This document shows, piece after piece, positions 1 to 6,368 of a stretch of DNA of 7,133 nt (position 1 is its first letter; every line of letters begins with the position of its first letter). This DNA is from DASUBN01 sp050261675 (GTDB lineage Bacteria > Pseudomonadota > Gammaproteobacteria > Natronospirales > REEB76): positions 1 to 7,133 of the forward strand of contig JBLNDO010000071.1 in the NCBI GenBank assembly GCA_050261675.1, in the 5' to 3' direction. The notes beneath the pieces are model-generated. The model worked only from the letters and a program-made list of their open reading frames with translations, was not told where the DNA came from and did not search any database. Position numbers and translations under genes: made by a program.

Positions 1-963
<963 letters not shown>

Positions 964-996
964 AGTCGGCATAACAGGCCATTTTGGGCCGGACTT

Positions 997-1025
997 TTGC
1001 CCCCGGTCAGGGGTCTATATATAAG
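997..1025 (+). promoter_or_regulatory. Candidate sigma-70 promoter P1 upstream of phhA
   Basis: TTGCCC (997-1002, four of six matches to TTGACA) is followed after exactly 17 bp by TATAAG (1020-1025, five of six matches to TATAAT). This is the only A/T-rich patch in the ispG-phhA gap (TCTATATATAAG). Transcription would start near 1032, giving a leader of about 100 nt. No sigma-54 -24/-12 element (GG-N10-GC type) is evident, although phh operons of Pseudomonas are known to be sigma-54 and PhhR dependent. This is a pattern match only. Confidence 0.4.
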
Positions 1026-1040
1026 GGGAAAGCGCCCCTC

Positions 1041-1055
1041 CCCGGCCCGGCCGGG
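1041..1055. repeat. 15-bp GC-only inverted repeat in the phhA upstream region
   Basis: CCCGGCC, one central C, then GGCCGGG form a perfect inverted repeat with 7-bp arms. It lies between candidate promoter P1 and the second candidate -10 element at 1074-1079. It could be an operator-like site or a small leader hairpin, or chance in GC-rich DNA. No function is assigned. Confidence 0.35.
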
Positions 1056-1070
1056 TGACCAGAGGCGAGC

Positions 1071-1079
1071 TGTTAGAAT
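1071..1079 (+). promoter_or_regulatory. Candidate extended -10 element (P2) upstream of phhA
   Basis: TGTTAGAAT fits an extended -10 (TGn followed by TAGAAT, five of six matches to TATAAT). No good -35 is seen 17 bp upstream, as expected if the extended -10 compensates. A 9-bp copy, CTGTTAGAA, occurs at 1070-1078 and again at 1108-1116, so the motif may instead be half of a repeated site. A start here would leave a leader of about 50 nt before phhA. Confidence 0.3.
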
Positions 1080-1134
1080 TCCCGCCCTGCTTCAGTGCCT
1101 GGCCGGCCTGTTAGAACCAAGCCCTAAGGTTGCG

Positions 1135-1941
1135 ATGGCTAAATCCACAAAATACGTCGCGAAAGTTCCGGACGCCAAGGGCTTCATCGCCTACAGCGAC
1201 GAGGAACACGCGGTCTGGCGCGACCTCATCCACCGCCAGATCCCCATCGTCCAGAAATACGCCTGCCCGGAATACCTGGACGCCCTAGAGAAGATGCACT
1301 TCCCCATGGACCGCATCCCCCAGTGCGGCGAGGTCTCGGCGGTGCTGAAGAAGCACACCGGCTGGGAAGTGGCGCCGGTGCCGGCGCTCATCCCCTTCGG
1401 CCAGTTCTTCCAGCTCCTGGCCGACAAGAAGTTCCCCGCCGCCTCCTTCATCCGCAACCGCGAGGACATGGATTACCTGCAGGAACCGGACATCTTCCAC
1501 GAGATCTTCGGCCACACGCCGCTGCTCACGGACCCGCGCTTCGCCGAGTTCACCCACGCTTACGGCAAGGCCGGCGTACGCGCCCGCAAGGAAGACCACG
1601 TGAAGCTCGCGCGGCTCTACTGGTTCACGGTGGAATTCGGCCTGATCAACACGGCGCAAGGCCTCAAGACCTACGGTGCCGGCATCGTGTCTTCCTACGG
1701 GGAAACACCCTATTCCATCGACAGCGACAAGCCCCAGCGCAAGCCCTTCGACCCCGTCGACGCCCTGCGCACGCCCTACCGCATCGACATCTTCCAGACG
1801 GTGTATTTCATCATCAACAGCCTGCAGGACATGTTCGACCTGGCCCACCAGGACCTGTTCGCGCTGATCGCCGAAGCCGAAAAACTGGGGATGCACAAAC
1901 CCACCTTCCCGCCCGCTGAAAAGAAAGTCAGCTGGGCCTAA
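1135..1941 (+). CDS. phhA: Phenylalanine 4-hydroxylase (monomeric bacterial type)
   Basis: PhhA is a non-haem iron, tetrahydropterin-dependent aromatic amino acid hydroxylase that converts L-phenylalanine to L-tyrosine in the cytoplasm. The 268-residue product has the size of bacterial single-domain enzymes (about 260-300 residues), with no N-terminal regulatory ACT domain. The 2-His-1-carboxylate iron site is visible: His122 and His127 in PDIFHEIFGH, and Glu167 in WFTVEFGL. These spacings match the Pseudomonas enzyme closely. Further family signatures are YLQEPD just before the histidines, and SSYGETPYS. The frame is open upstream to a TTG at 997, but the added 46 residues (from about MPPVRGLYIRGK) are not family-like. 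The ATG at 1135 has AAGG at 1126-1129, five bases upstream, and gives a normal N-terminus (MAKSTKYVAKVPD). phhB follows after 17 bp, so the two are probably co-transcribed. Confidence 0.97.
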   Translation: MAKSTKYVAKVPDAKGFIAYSDEEHAVWRDLIHRQIPIVQKYACPEYLDALEKMHFPMDRIPQCGEVSAVLKKHTGWEVAPVPALIPFGQFFQLLADKKFPAASFIRNREDMDYLQEPDIFHEIFGHTPLLTDPRFAEFTHAYGKAGVRARKEDHVKLARLYWFTVEFGLINTAQGLKTYGAGIVSSYGETPYSIDSDKPQRKPFDPVDALRTPYRIDIFQTVYFIINSLQDMFDLAHQDLFALIAEAEKLGMHKPTFPPAEKKVSWA

Positions 1942-1958
1942 TCCGACCCGAGGAATCC

Positions 1959-2306
1959 ATGTCCGAAACAGCTCTTGCAGAAAAACACTGCGTCCCCTGC
2001 GAAGGCGGCATCAGCCCGCTGACGAAGGAAGAATCCGAGCGCTACCTGAAGAAGATCGCCCCGGATTGGACCCTGACGCCGGACGCGAAGGAGATCCGCA
2101 AGGACTTCAAGTTCAAGGGTTTCCAGGGGACCATGTTCTTCGTGAACGCCGTGGCCTGGATCGCGCAAGCGGAAGGCCACCATCCGGACCTGGAAGTGGG
2201 CTTCAACCACTGCCTGGTGCGTTATTCCACCCACGCCATCGCCGGGTTGTCCGAGAACGACTTCATCTGCGCCGCCAAGATCGACAAGCTGCAGTCAAAG
2301 AAATGA
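1959..2306 (+). CDS. phhB: Pterin-4a-carbinolamine dehydratase (PCD/DCoH family)
   Basis: PhhB dehydrates the 4a-hydroxy-tetrahydropterin released by phenylalanine hydroxylase to quinonoid dihydropterin, allowing cofactor recycling. It is the obligate partner function of the preceding gene. The 115-residue protein carries the diagnostic block EGHHPDLEVGFNHCLVRYSTH followed by AGLSENDF and AAKID. His74, His75 and His92 correspond in spacing to the catalytic His-His...His triad of the human enzyme. A short N-terminal extension contains CVPCEGG, which is common in bacterial members. The ATG at 1959 is preceded by GAGGA at 1950-1954. The gap to phhA is 17 bp, and a strong terminator follows the TGA by 18 bp, so phhAB looks like a complete two-gene transcription unit. 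No phhR-type regulator or tyrosine catabolic gene is in the window. Confidence 0.97.
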   Translation: MSETALAEKHCVPCEGGISPLTKEESERYLKKIAPDWTLTPDAKEIRKDFKFKGFQGTMFFVNAVAWIAQAEGHHPDLEVGFNHCLVRYSTHAIAGLSENDFICAAKIDKLQSKK

Positions 2307-2324
2307 TCGTGTAAGCATGCACTG

Positions 2325-2357
2325 ACAAAAAACCCGCCTCACGGCGGGTTTTTTGTC
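2325..2357. terminator. Bidirectional intrinsic terminator between phhB and the ubi operon
   Basis: A perfect inverted repeat has a left arm at 2324-2338 ending AAAAAACCCGCC and a right arm at 2343-2357 starting GGCGGGTTTTTT, with loop TCAC. The GC core is six base pairs (CCCGCC/GGCGGG), flanked by A6 on the left and T6 on the right. It therefore provides a hairpin plus U-tract on both strands. It sits between the convergent ends of phhB (2306) and the UbiI-like gene (2393) and can terminate both. Confidence 0.95.
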
Positions 2358-2392
2358 TCTCTGACACCGTTTTGGGTGTTCAAAAGCGCGTT

Positions 2393-3604
2393 TTAGCGCG
2401 CCAAATGCGGCAAATCACCGCTCAAACCCATGGCGCGGCGCACAAATGCGTGTTTAAGCGGCGTAAAACGGTCTACAGCGCGTAATCCGGCGTTCCGCAA
2501 TATGGTTATACCTCGATAATCGTTGCTGAAAAGCCGTTTAAATCCGTCTAGCGCGAAAATCATCGCGAGATTGTCGCCCTTTCGCCAGCGTTCATAGCGC
2601 CTGAGCACACCCAGATCGCCGATGTCGCGCCCTTGCTTGTGCGCATCGCCGATCGTTTCCGCCAACGCCGCGGCGTCCAGTATCCCCAGGTTCACGCCCT
2701 GCCCCGCGAGCGGATGCACCGCGTGCGCCGCGTCGCCCACCAACGCGAAGCGGCCGCGCACGTACTGTTCCGCCCGCAGCCTTTGCAGCGGGAAGGCCAG
2801 CCGCCGGGTGGTGGAGAGCACTTGGCCGAGCCGGGCTTCGCTCGCCTGGGTCAATGCCGCGCAGAAACCGGCGTCGTCGAGCGCAAGGATGCGCTCCGCT
2901 TCCGCCTCCTCCGCCGACCAGACCACCGAGATGCGCCCGTCCGCCAAGGGCAGGAACGCCACCGGCCCCGTGGGCAGGAAGCGCTGCCAGGCGGTGGCCT
3001 CATGGGGCTTCTCGGTGCGCACGTGGGCCACCACCGCCCGCTGTCCGTAACTCGCACTCACCACGCCGATGCCCGCCATCTCGCGGGTCGCCGAGGCGGC
3101 GCCATCTGCCGCCACCACGAGCCGCGCCTTCAGGCGCCGCCCGACCGACACCACGAGCGTCGCCGAGCCGTCCTCGAGGGTGAGCGCTTCCGGTTTCGCC
3201 GGGTGGAGCAGGGTCACCGCGGCCTGGTTCTCGAGCTGCTTCCAGAGAGCGTGCTGCAGGAGCGCGTTCTCGGCGATGTAGCCCAGTTCCGGCTCACCGA
3301 GGTCCGCGCTGTCGAAATGGATGCTGCCTTGGCCGCCCGCGTCCCAGACCTGCATTTCCCGGTAAGGCGACACCCGCGCCGCCGCCACGGTCTCCCAGGC
3401 GCCCACCCGCTCCAGGATGCGGCGGCTCGCCAGGGAAAGGGCGAATACCCGGAGGTCCACTTCGCCTTTCGGGTCGTATTTCGCCGGCGCTTGCGCGTCC
3501 AGGAGCGCGAGGGAAAGACCGGCATCTTTCAGCGCGCAGGCCAGCGTCGCGCCAACGACACCGCCACCGACAATGACCACATCAAACTTGTTCATGTCGG
3601 CCAT
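2393..3604 (-). CDS. FAD-dependent ubiquinone biosynthesis hydroxylase, UbiI/VisC-UbiF type (UbiH/COQ6 family)
   Basis: This is a class A flavoprotein monooxygenase of aerobic ubiquinone synthesis that would hydroxylate the polyprenyl-phenol ring. In E. coli, UbiI acts at C5, UbiF at C6 and UbiH at C1. The 403 residues have the expected layout: the N-terminal FAD-binding GxGxxG (Gly13, Gly15, Gly18), DLRVFALS near 50-57, the ADG motif at 166-168, and the second FAD motif LVGDAAHAVHPLAGQGVNLG at 288-307. SPYREMQVWD, the KQGRDIGDLGVLRRYERWRK stretch and the terminal RRAMGLSGDLP resemble UbiI more than UbiF, but the position specificity cannot be fixed by reading, so no symbol is given. ATG 3604 is preceded by weak GAG-rich sequence; ATG 3595 (MNKFDVVIVGGG) is a possible alternative start. 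It lies downstream of ubiH across a structured spacer. The last 200 bp or so are markedly less GC-rich than the rest of the gene. Confidence 0.93.
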   Translation of the reverse strand: MADMNKFDVVIVGGGVVGATLACALKDAGLSLALLDAQAPAKYDPKGEVDLRVFALSLASRRILERVGAWETVAAARVSPYREMQVWDAGGQGSIHFDSADLGEPELGYIAENALLQHALWKQLENQAAVTLLHPAKPEALTLEDGSATLVVSVGRRLKARLVVAADGAASATREMAGIGVVSASYGQRAVVAHVRTEKPHEATAWQRFLPTGPVAFLPLADGRISVVWSAEEAEAERILALDDAGFCAALTQASEARLGQVLSTTRRLAFPLQRLRAEQYVRGRFALVGDAAHAVHPLAGQGVNLGILDAAALAETIGDAHKQGRDIGDLGVLRRYERWRKGDNLAMIFALDGFKRLFSNDYRGITILRNAGLRAVDRFTPLKHAFVRRAMGLSGDLPHLAR

Positions 3605-3627
3605 GCTACTCGCTCACACGATGAGTT

Positions 3628-3647
3628 GCGGTAAAGGGATTTACCGC
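3628..3647. repeat. 8-bp stem-loop just upstream of the UbiI-like gene
   Basis: GCGGTAAA (3628-3635), loop GGGA, and TTTACCGC (3640-3647) pair perfectly over 8 bp. On the minus-strand transcript this hairpin lies 23 nt before the ATG at 3604 and could affect ribosome access. It has no U-tract. It is one element of the palindrome-rich ubiH/UbiI-like spacer. Confidence 0.6.
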
Positions 3648-3660
3648 CGTGGGACACGGA

Positions 3661-3749
3661 GAAAATCGTGGGTCTCGCGCATGCGCGAGACGGGCGGCTT
3701 TATTGGCCGCCCTGGGCTTCGCACAACGCGCGAAGACTCCGCGATTTTC
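3661..3749. other. Cloverleaf-like multibranch inverted-repeat structure in the ubiH/UbiI-like spacer
   Basis: The arms GAAAATCGTGG (3661-3671) and CCGCGATTTTC (3739-3749) can form an 11-bp closing stem with one G-T pair. Inside lie three perfect hairpins: 3672-3691 (8-bp stem GTCTCGCG/CGCGAGAC, loop CATG), 3692-3712 (7-bp stem GGGCGGC/GCCGCCC, 7-nt loop) and 3717-3735 (6-bp stem CTTCGC/GCGAAG, 7-nt loop). The closing stem, first hairpin and second hairpin abut with no unpaired base; linkers of 4 and 3 nt flank the third. It is not a tRNA: there is no acceptor, anticodon or T-loop signature, and the stems are too long. Either strand could fold. The minus strand is likely transcribed as part of the ubi operon. 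Function is unknown; it may be a mobile palindromic element, a composite REP-like repeat, or a structured RNA. Confidence 0.7.
3672..3691. repeat. Perfect 20-bp palindrome (first arm of the cloverleaf)
   Basis: GTCTCGCGCA followed directly by TGCGCGAGAC is a perfect 10+10 palindrome with no spacer. As RNA it forms an 8-bp stem with a CATG loop; as duplex DNA it is a symmetric site of the size bound by dimeric proteins. Here it is nested in the larger multibranch structure, so a structural role is at least as likely as an operator role. Confidence 0.7.
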
Positions 3750-3750
3750 G

Positions 3751-3784
3751 AGCCTGAAAAGGACAGGGATGGCCTTTTCAGGCT
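3751..3784. repeat. 12-bp stem-loop in the ubiH/UbiI-like spacer
   Basis: AGCCTGAAAAGG (3751-3762) pairs perfectly with CCTTTTCAGGCT (3773-3784) around a 10-nt loop. It starts one base after the cloverleaf ends. No T-tract follows on either strand, so it is not a standard intrinsic terminator. Stable hairpins of this type within operons can protect upstream mRNA from 3' exonucleases, but that role is inference here. Confidence 0.7.
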
Positions 3785-3795
3785 TCGGATTGGGA

Positions 3796-3826
3796 GCTCT
3801 AATGCGGTTCTTGACCGCATTAGAGC
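3796..3826. repeat. ubiH: 13-bp stem-loop overlapping the ubiH stop codon
   Basis: GCTCTAATGCGGT (3796-3808), a 5-nt loop, and ACCGCATTAGAGC (3814-3826) pair perfectly over 13 bp. The minus-strand TAA of ubiH is at 3822-3820, inside the upstream arm of the stem, so a terminating ribosome would disrupt the hairpin. It is followed on the minus strand by TCCCAATCC rather than a U-tract, so it is probably not an intrinsic terminator. Confidence 0.7.
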
Positions 3827-5040
3827 GGCAGTCCGCGTGCGAGTTTCGGCAGGCGTCCGCCGAGGCCCATGTTGTGCCGGAGCAGCGTGCGCCGGGTCGT
3901 GGGCAGGAGTTCGAGGGCCAGCAAGCCCGCGTTGCGTCCCCAGGCGACGGTCTTCAAGGGATTGGCGAAGATCCGAGTGAGCACGTCCGTGAACAGGGCC
4001 GTGCCCCGCTGGTCGCCGCGGCGCGCGTCCACGTAACCTTGCAGCACATCCTCGGCCCCGAGATCCTGGCCGTCGCGCCCTGCGTCCGCCAGCACTTCCG
4101 CGAGCATGGCCACGTCGCGCAGCGAGAGATTGAATCCCTGCCCCGCCACCGGATGCAGGCTGTGGGCGGCGTTGCCGATGATGAGTGTGCGCCGGGCGAG
4201 CTGGGTCTCGGCCTGCACCATGCTCAAGGGATAACTCACGCGCTTGCCCGCCTGGATGAAATGCCCAAGCCTTCCGCCGAAGCGCGAGGCCGCCTGCTCC
4301 AGGAAGCTGGCGTCGTCCAGGCCCAGGACCGCCGGCGCCGCGGCGGTGTCCACGACCCAGACCAGGCCGTACTTGTCGCCGCCCATGGGGAGCAGCGCCA
4401 CCGGTCCGTCGTCGGCGAAGCGCTCGTAGGCGGTGTCCGCCGCCGGCCTTTCCACCCGGAGGTTGCAGACCACGGCGGTCTGCCGGTAATCCCATTTCTT
4501 GCCTTCGATGCCGAGTTGGCGCCGCACTTCCGACTGGGCGCCGTCGGCGGCGATGAGCAGCTTCGCCCGGAGCGTCGCCGGCTCCTCCGCCTCCACCTCC
4601 GCTTGCACGGAATCGTCGCCGACCGTGAAGGATTTGAGCTTGGCGGGCACGTACAGGGCGATGTTCGCCTTCCCGCCGATGAAATCCACGAGCGCCTTGC
4701 CGATGCGGCGGTTGGGCGTCACCCAGCCCAAGGCCTCCACCCCCGCTTCCTCCGCATGCAGGCGCGTGGCGCCGAGGCGGCCCTTGTCCGAGACCAGGAT
4801 GTGTTTGATGGGCGAGGCTTCCGGTCCGATGCCGGCCCAGACTCCCATGCTCTCGAAGATGCGGCGGCTGCCCTCGGAGATGGCGGTGATGCGGTCGTCG
4901 AAGCTCGGCTGGCCGCGGCTCCCGAAGGGCACCGCTTCCACCACCGCGATCTTCAAGGGCAAAGGTGCGAGCGCGGCGGCAAGACTGGCGCCCACTAATC
5001 CGCCGCCGACGATCAGGAGGTCGTATTCCTTGTCAGGCAC
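3820..5040 (-). CDS. ubiH: 2-octaprenyl-6-methoxyphenol hydroxylase (UbiH), FAD-dependent
   Basis: UbiH is a flavoprotein monooxygenase that uses O2 to hydroxylate C1 of the polyprenyl-methoxyphenol ring in aerobic ubiquinone synthesis. It acts with other Ubi proteins near the inner membrane. The 406 residues show the Rossmann GxGxxG (Gly12, Gly14, Gly17), a FDDRITAIS segment near 47-55, the ADG motif at 165-167, and IIGNAAHSLHPVAGQGFNLS at 287-306. IGNAA in place of the IGDAA/VGDAA of the paralogues, together with GQGFNL, is the UbiH-type signature and supports this specific call. The start is GTG at 5040. It is forced, because the in-frame codon 6 bp upstream is the pepP TGA, and no clear Shine-Dalgarno is seen; translational coupling to pepP is likely. 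The stop lies inside a 13-bp hairpin. A shorter spacer separates ubiH and ubiI in E. coli; here it is 215 bp and full of palindromes. Confidence 0.94.
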   Translation of the reverse strand: MPDKEYDLLIVGGGLVGASLAAALAPLPLKIAVVEAVPFGSRGQPSFDDRITAISEGSRRIFESMGVWAGIGPEASPIKHILVSDKGRLGATRLHAEEAGVEALGWVTPNRRIGKALVDFIGGKANIALYVPAKLKSFTVGDDSVQAEVEAEEPATLRAKLLIAADGAQSEVRRQLGIEGKKWDYRQTAVVCNLRVERPAADTAYERFADDGPVALLPMGGDKYGLVWVVDTAAAPAVLGLDDASFLEQAASRFGGRLGHFIQAGKRVSYPLSMVQAETQLARRTLIIGNAAHSLHPVAGQGFNLSLRDVAMLAEVLADAGRDGQDLGAEDVLQGYVDARRGDQRGTALFTDVLTRIFANPLKTVAWGRNAGLLALELLPTTRRTLLRHNMGLGGRLPKLARGLPL

Positions 5041-5046
5041 GGGCGG

Positions 5047-6366
5047 TCACGCGGCGTTCCGCTGCATGAAGCTTTCGATGGCGTCCGGATCCTTCAGGAG
5101 CGCGCCCGTCAGCACGTCCGGTTCACCCTTGGTGACCAACACATCGTCTTCAATGCGCACGCCGATGCCCTGGAAGTGCTTGGGCGCGCCCTTGCTGCCG
5201 GGGGCGATGTAGATGCCGGGTTCCACCGTGAGCACCATGCCGGGTTCCAACTCCCGCCATTCCTCGCCCACCTTGTAGTCGCCCACGTCGTGCACGTCGA
5301 GCCCCAGCCAGTGGCCGGTGCGGTGCATGTAGTAGGCCCTGTAGGCCTCGTCCTTGATGAGCTTGGAGACGGGGCCCTTGAGCAGCCCCAAGTCCTTCAG
5401 GCCCTCGGTGATCACCTTCACCGCCGCCTCGTGGGGCGCGTTCCAGTGCTTGCCGGGTTTCACCTGGGCGATGGCCGCGCGCTGGGCCGCCAGCACCACC
5501 TCGTACACCGCCCGCTGCTCCGCCGTGTAGCGGCCGTTCACCGGGAAGGTGCGGGTGATGTCCGAGGTGTAGCAATTGAGCTCGCAGGCGGCGTCGATGA
5601 GCACGAGATCGCCGTCTTTGAGCGGCCGGCTGTTCTCGATGTAGTGCAGGATGCAGCCGTTCTCGCCGCCGCCCACGATGGGACTGTAGGCGGCGGTGCC
5701 GCCGTGGCGGCGGAACTCGTGCAGGAACTCCGCCTCCAGCTCCGCCTCGTTCATGCCCGGCCGGCAAGCGCGCATGGCGCGCTCGTGGGCGGAAACCGAG
5801 ACCGCCGCCGCCGCGCGCATGGCTTCCGCCTCCGTCTTGCTCTTGTAGAGGCGCATGTCGTGCAGCAGGTGGTCCAGGGACACGAATTCCTGGGGCGGGT
5901 GGATGCCCGTGCGGGTCTGGGCCTTCAACTGGTTCACCCAGGCGATGACCCGTTTGTCGAACTCCGGATACACGCCCATGGTATAGAACACCCGCTCGCA
6001 GTTCTCCATGAGGTGCGGCAGGATCTCGTCGATGTCGCCCTCCGGGAACCCATCGTCGGCGCCGTAGCCGCGGGTCGCCCCCTCGGGTCCGGCGCGCCGG
6101 CCGTTCCAGGTCTCCATGGCCGGGTCCCGGTCGCGCACGAACAGGATGAACTCCGCCTGCTTGCGCCCCGGCACCAGCACCGCCACCGCGTCCGGCTCCG
6201 GGAAGCCCGTCAGGTAGTGGAAATCCGAGTCCTGGCGGAAGGGGTAATGGGTGTCGCGGTTGCGTATCTTCTCGCGGGCGCCGGGCACGATGGCGATGGA
6301 GCCGTGGCCCATCATGCGCATGAGGTCCTTGCGGCGGCGGGCGTATTCCTGGGGTTGAATCACCAT
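5047..6366 (-). CDS. pepP: Xaa-Pro aminopeptidase P (PepP), M24B metallopeptidase
   Basis: PepP is a cytoplasmic dinuclear-metal (typically Mn) peptidase that removes the N-terminal residue preceding proline. The 439-residue length is nearly that of E. coli PepP (441). The N-terminal creatinase-like domain is recognised by YPFRQDSDFHYLTGFPEPDA (about 41-60). The C-terminal pita-bread domain carries all five expected metal ligands: Asp258 (VLIDAACE), Asp269 (TSDITRTF), His352 (GHWLGLDVHD), Glu382 (TVEPGIY) and Glu406 (VRIEDD). VGGGENGCILHYIEN is also diagnostic. The frame stays open about 200 codons further upstream, but that part overlaps the UPF0149 gene in another frame and is Arg/Pro/Gly-rich nonsense. 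ATG 6366 (MVIQPQEYARRR) aligns with the family start. It begins 2 bp after the upstream stop, and ubiH starts 6 bp after its own stop, so coupled operon translation is likely. Confidence 0.97.
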   Translation of the reverse strand: MVIQPQEYARRRKDLMRMMGHGSIAIVPGAREKIRNRDTHYPFRQDSDFHYLTGFPEPDAVAVLVPGRKQAEFILFVRDRDPAMETWNGRRAGPEGATRGYGADDGFPEGDIDEILPHLMENCERVFYTMGVYPEFDKRVIAWVNQLKAQTRTGIHPPQEFVSLDHLLHDMRLYKSKTEAEAMRAAAAVSVSAHERAMRACRPGMNEAELEAEFLHEFRRHGGTAAYSPIVGGGENGCILHYIENSRPLKDGDLVLIDAACELNCYTSDITRTFPVNGRYTAEQRAVYEVVLAAQRAAIAQVKPGKHWNAPHEAAVKVITEGLKDLGLLKGPVSKLIKDEAYRAYYMHRTGHWLGLDVHDVGDYKVGEEWRELEPGMVLTVEPGIYIAPGSKGAPKHFQGIGVRIEDDVLVTKGEPDVLTGALLKDPDAIESFMQRNAA

Positions 6367-6368
6367 GT

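Noticed and set aside
977..998. A terminator for ispG (GGCC, ATTTTG, GGCC, then CTTTT)
   Set aside because: The stem is only 4 bp and the T run is short; it is too weak to call.
997..1134. An N-terminal extension of phhA from TTG 997
   Set aside because: The extra 46 residues overlap the candidate promoters and are not family-like. ATG 1135 has a Shine-Dalgarno and gives the expected length.
2633..3634. A 333-codon plus-strand open frame antisense to the UbiI-like gene
   Set aside because: It is an Arg/His-rich GC artefact lying over a well-supported monooxygenase gene.
3661..3749. A tRNA gene, suggested by the cloverleaf shape
   Set aside because: The closing stem is 11 bp, there is no variable/T-loop GTTC signature, no anticodon arm of the right size, and the loops do not fit tRNA positions.
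3751..3826. Intrinsic terminators between ubiH and the UbiI-like gene
   Set aside because: The 12-bp and 13-bp hairpins are stable, but neither is followed by a T-tract on either strand.
3649..4998. A 449-codon plus-strand open frame antisense to ubiH
   Set aside because: ubiH on the other strand has clear FAD motifs throughout. The antisense product has no recognisable domain and begins in the hairpin-rich spacer.
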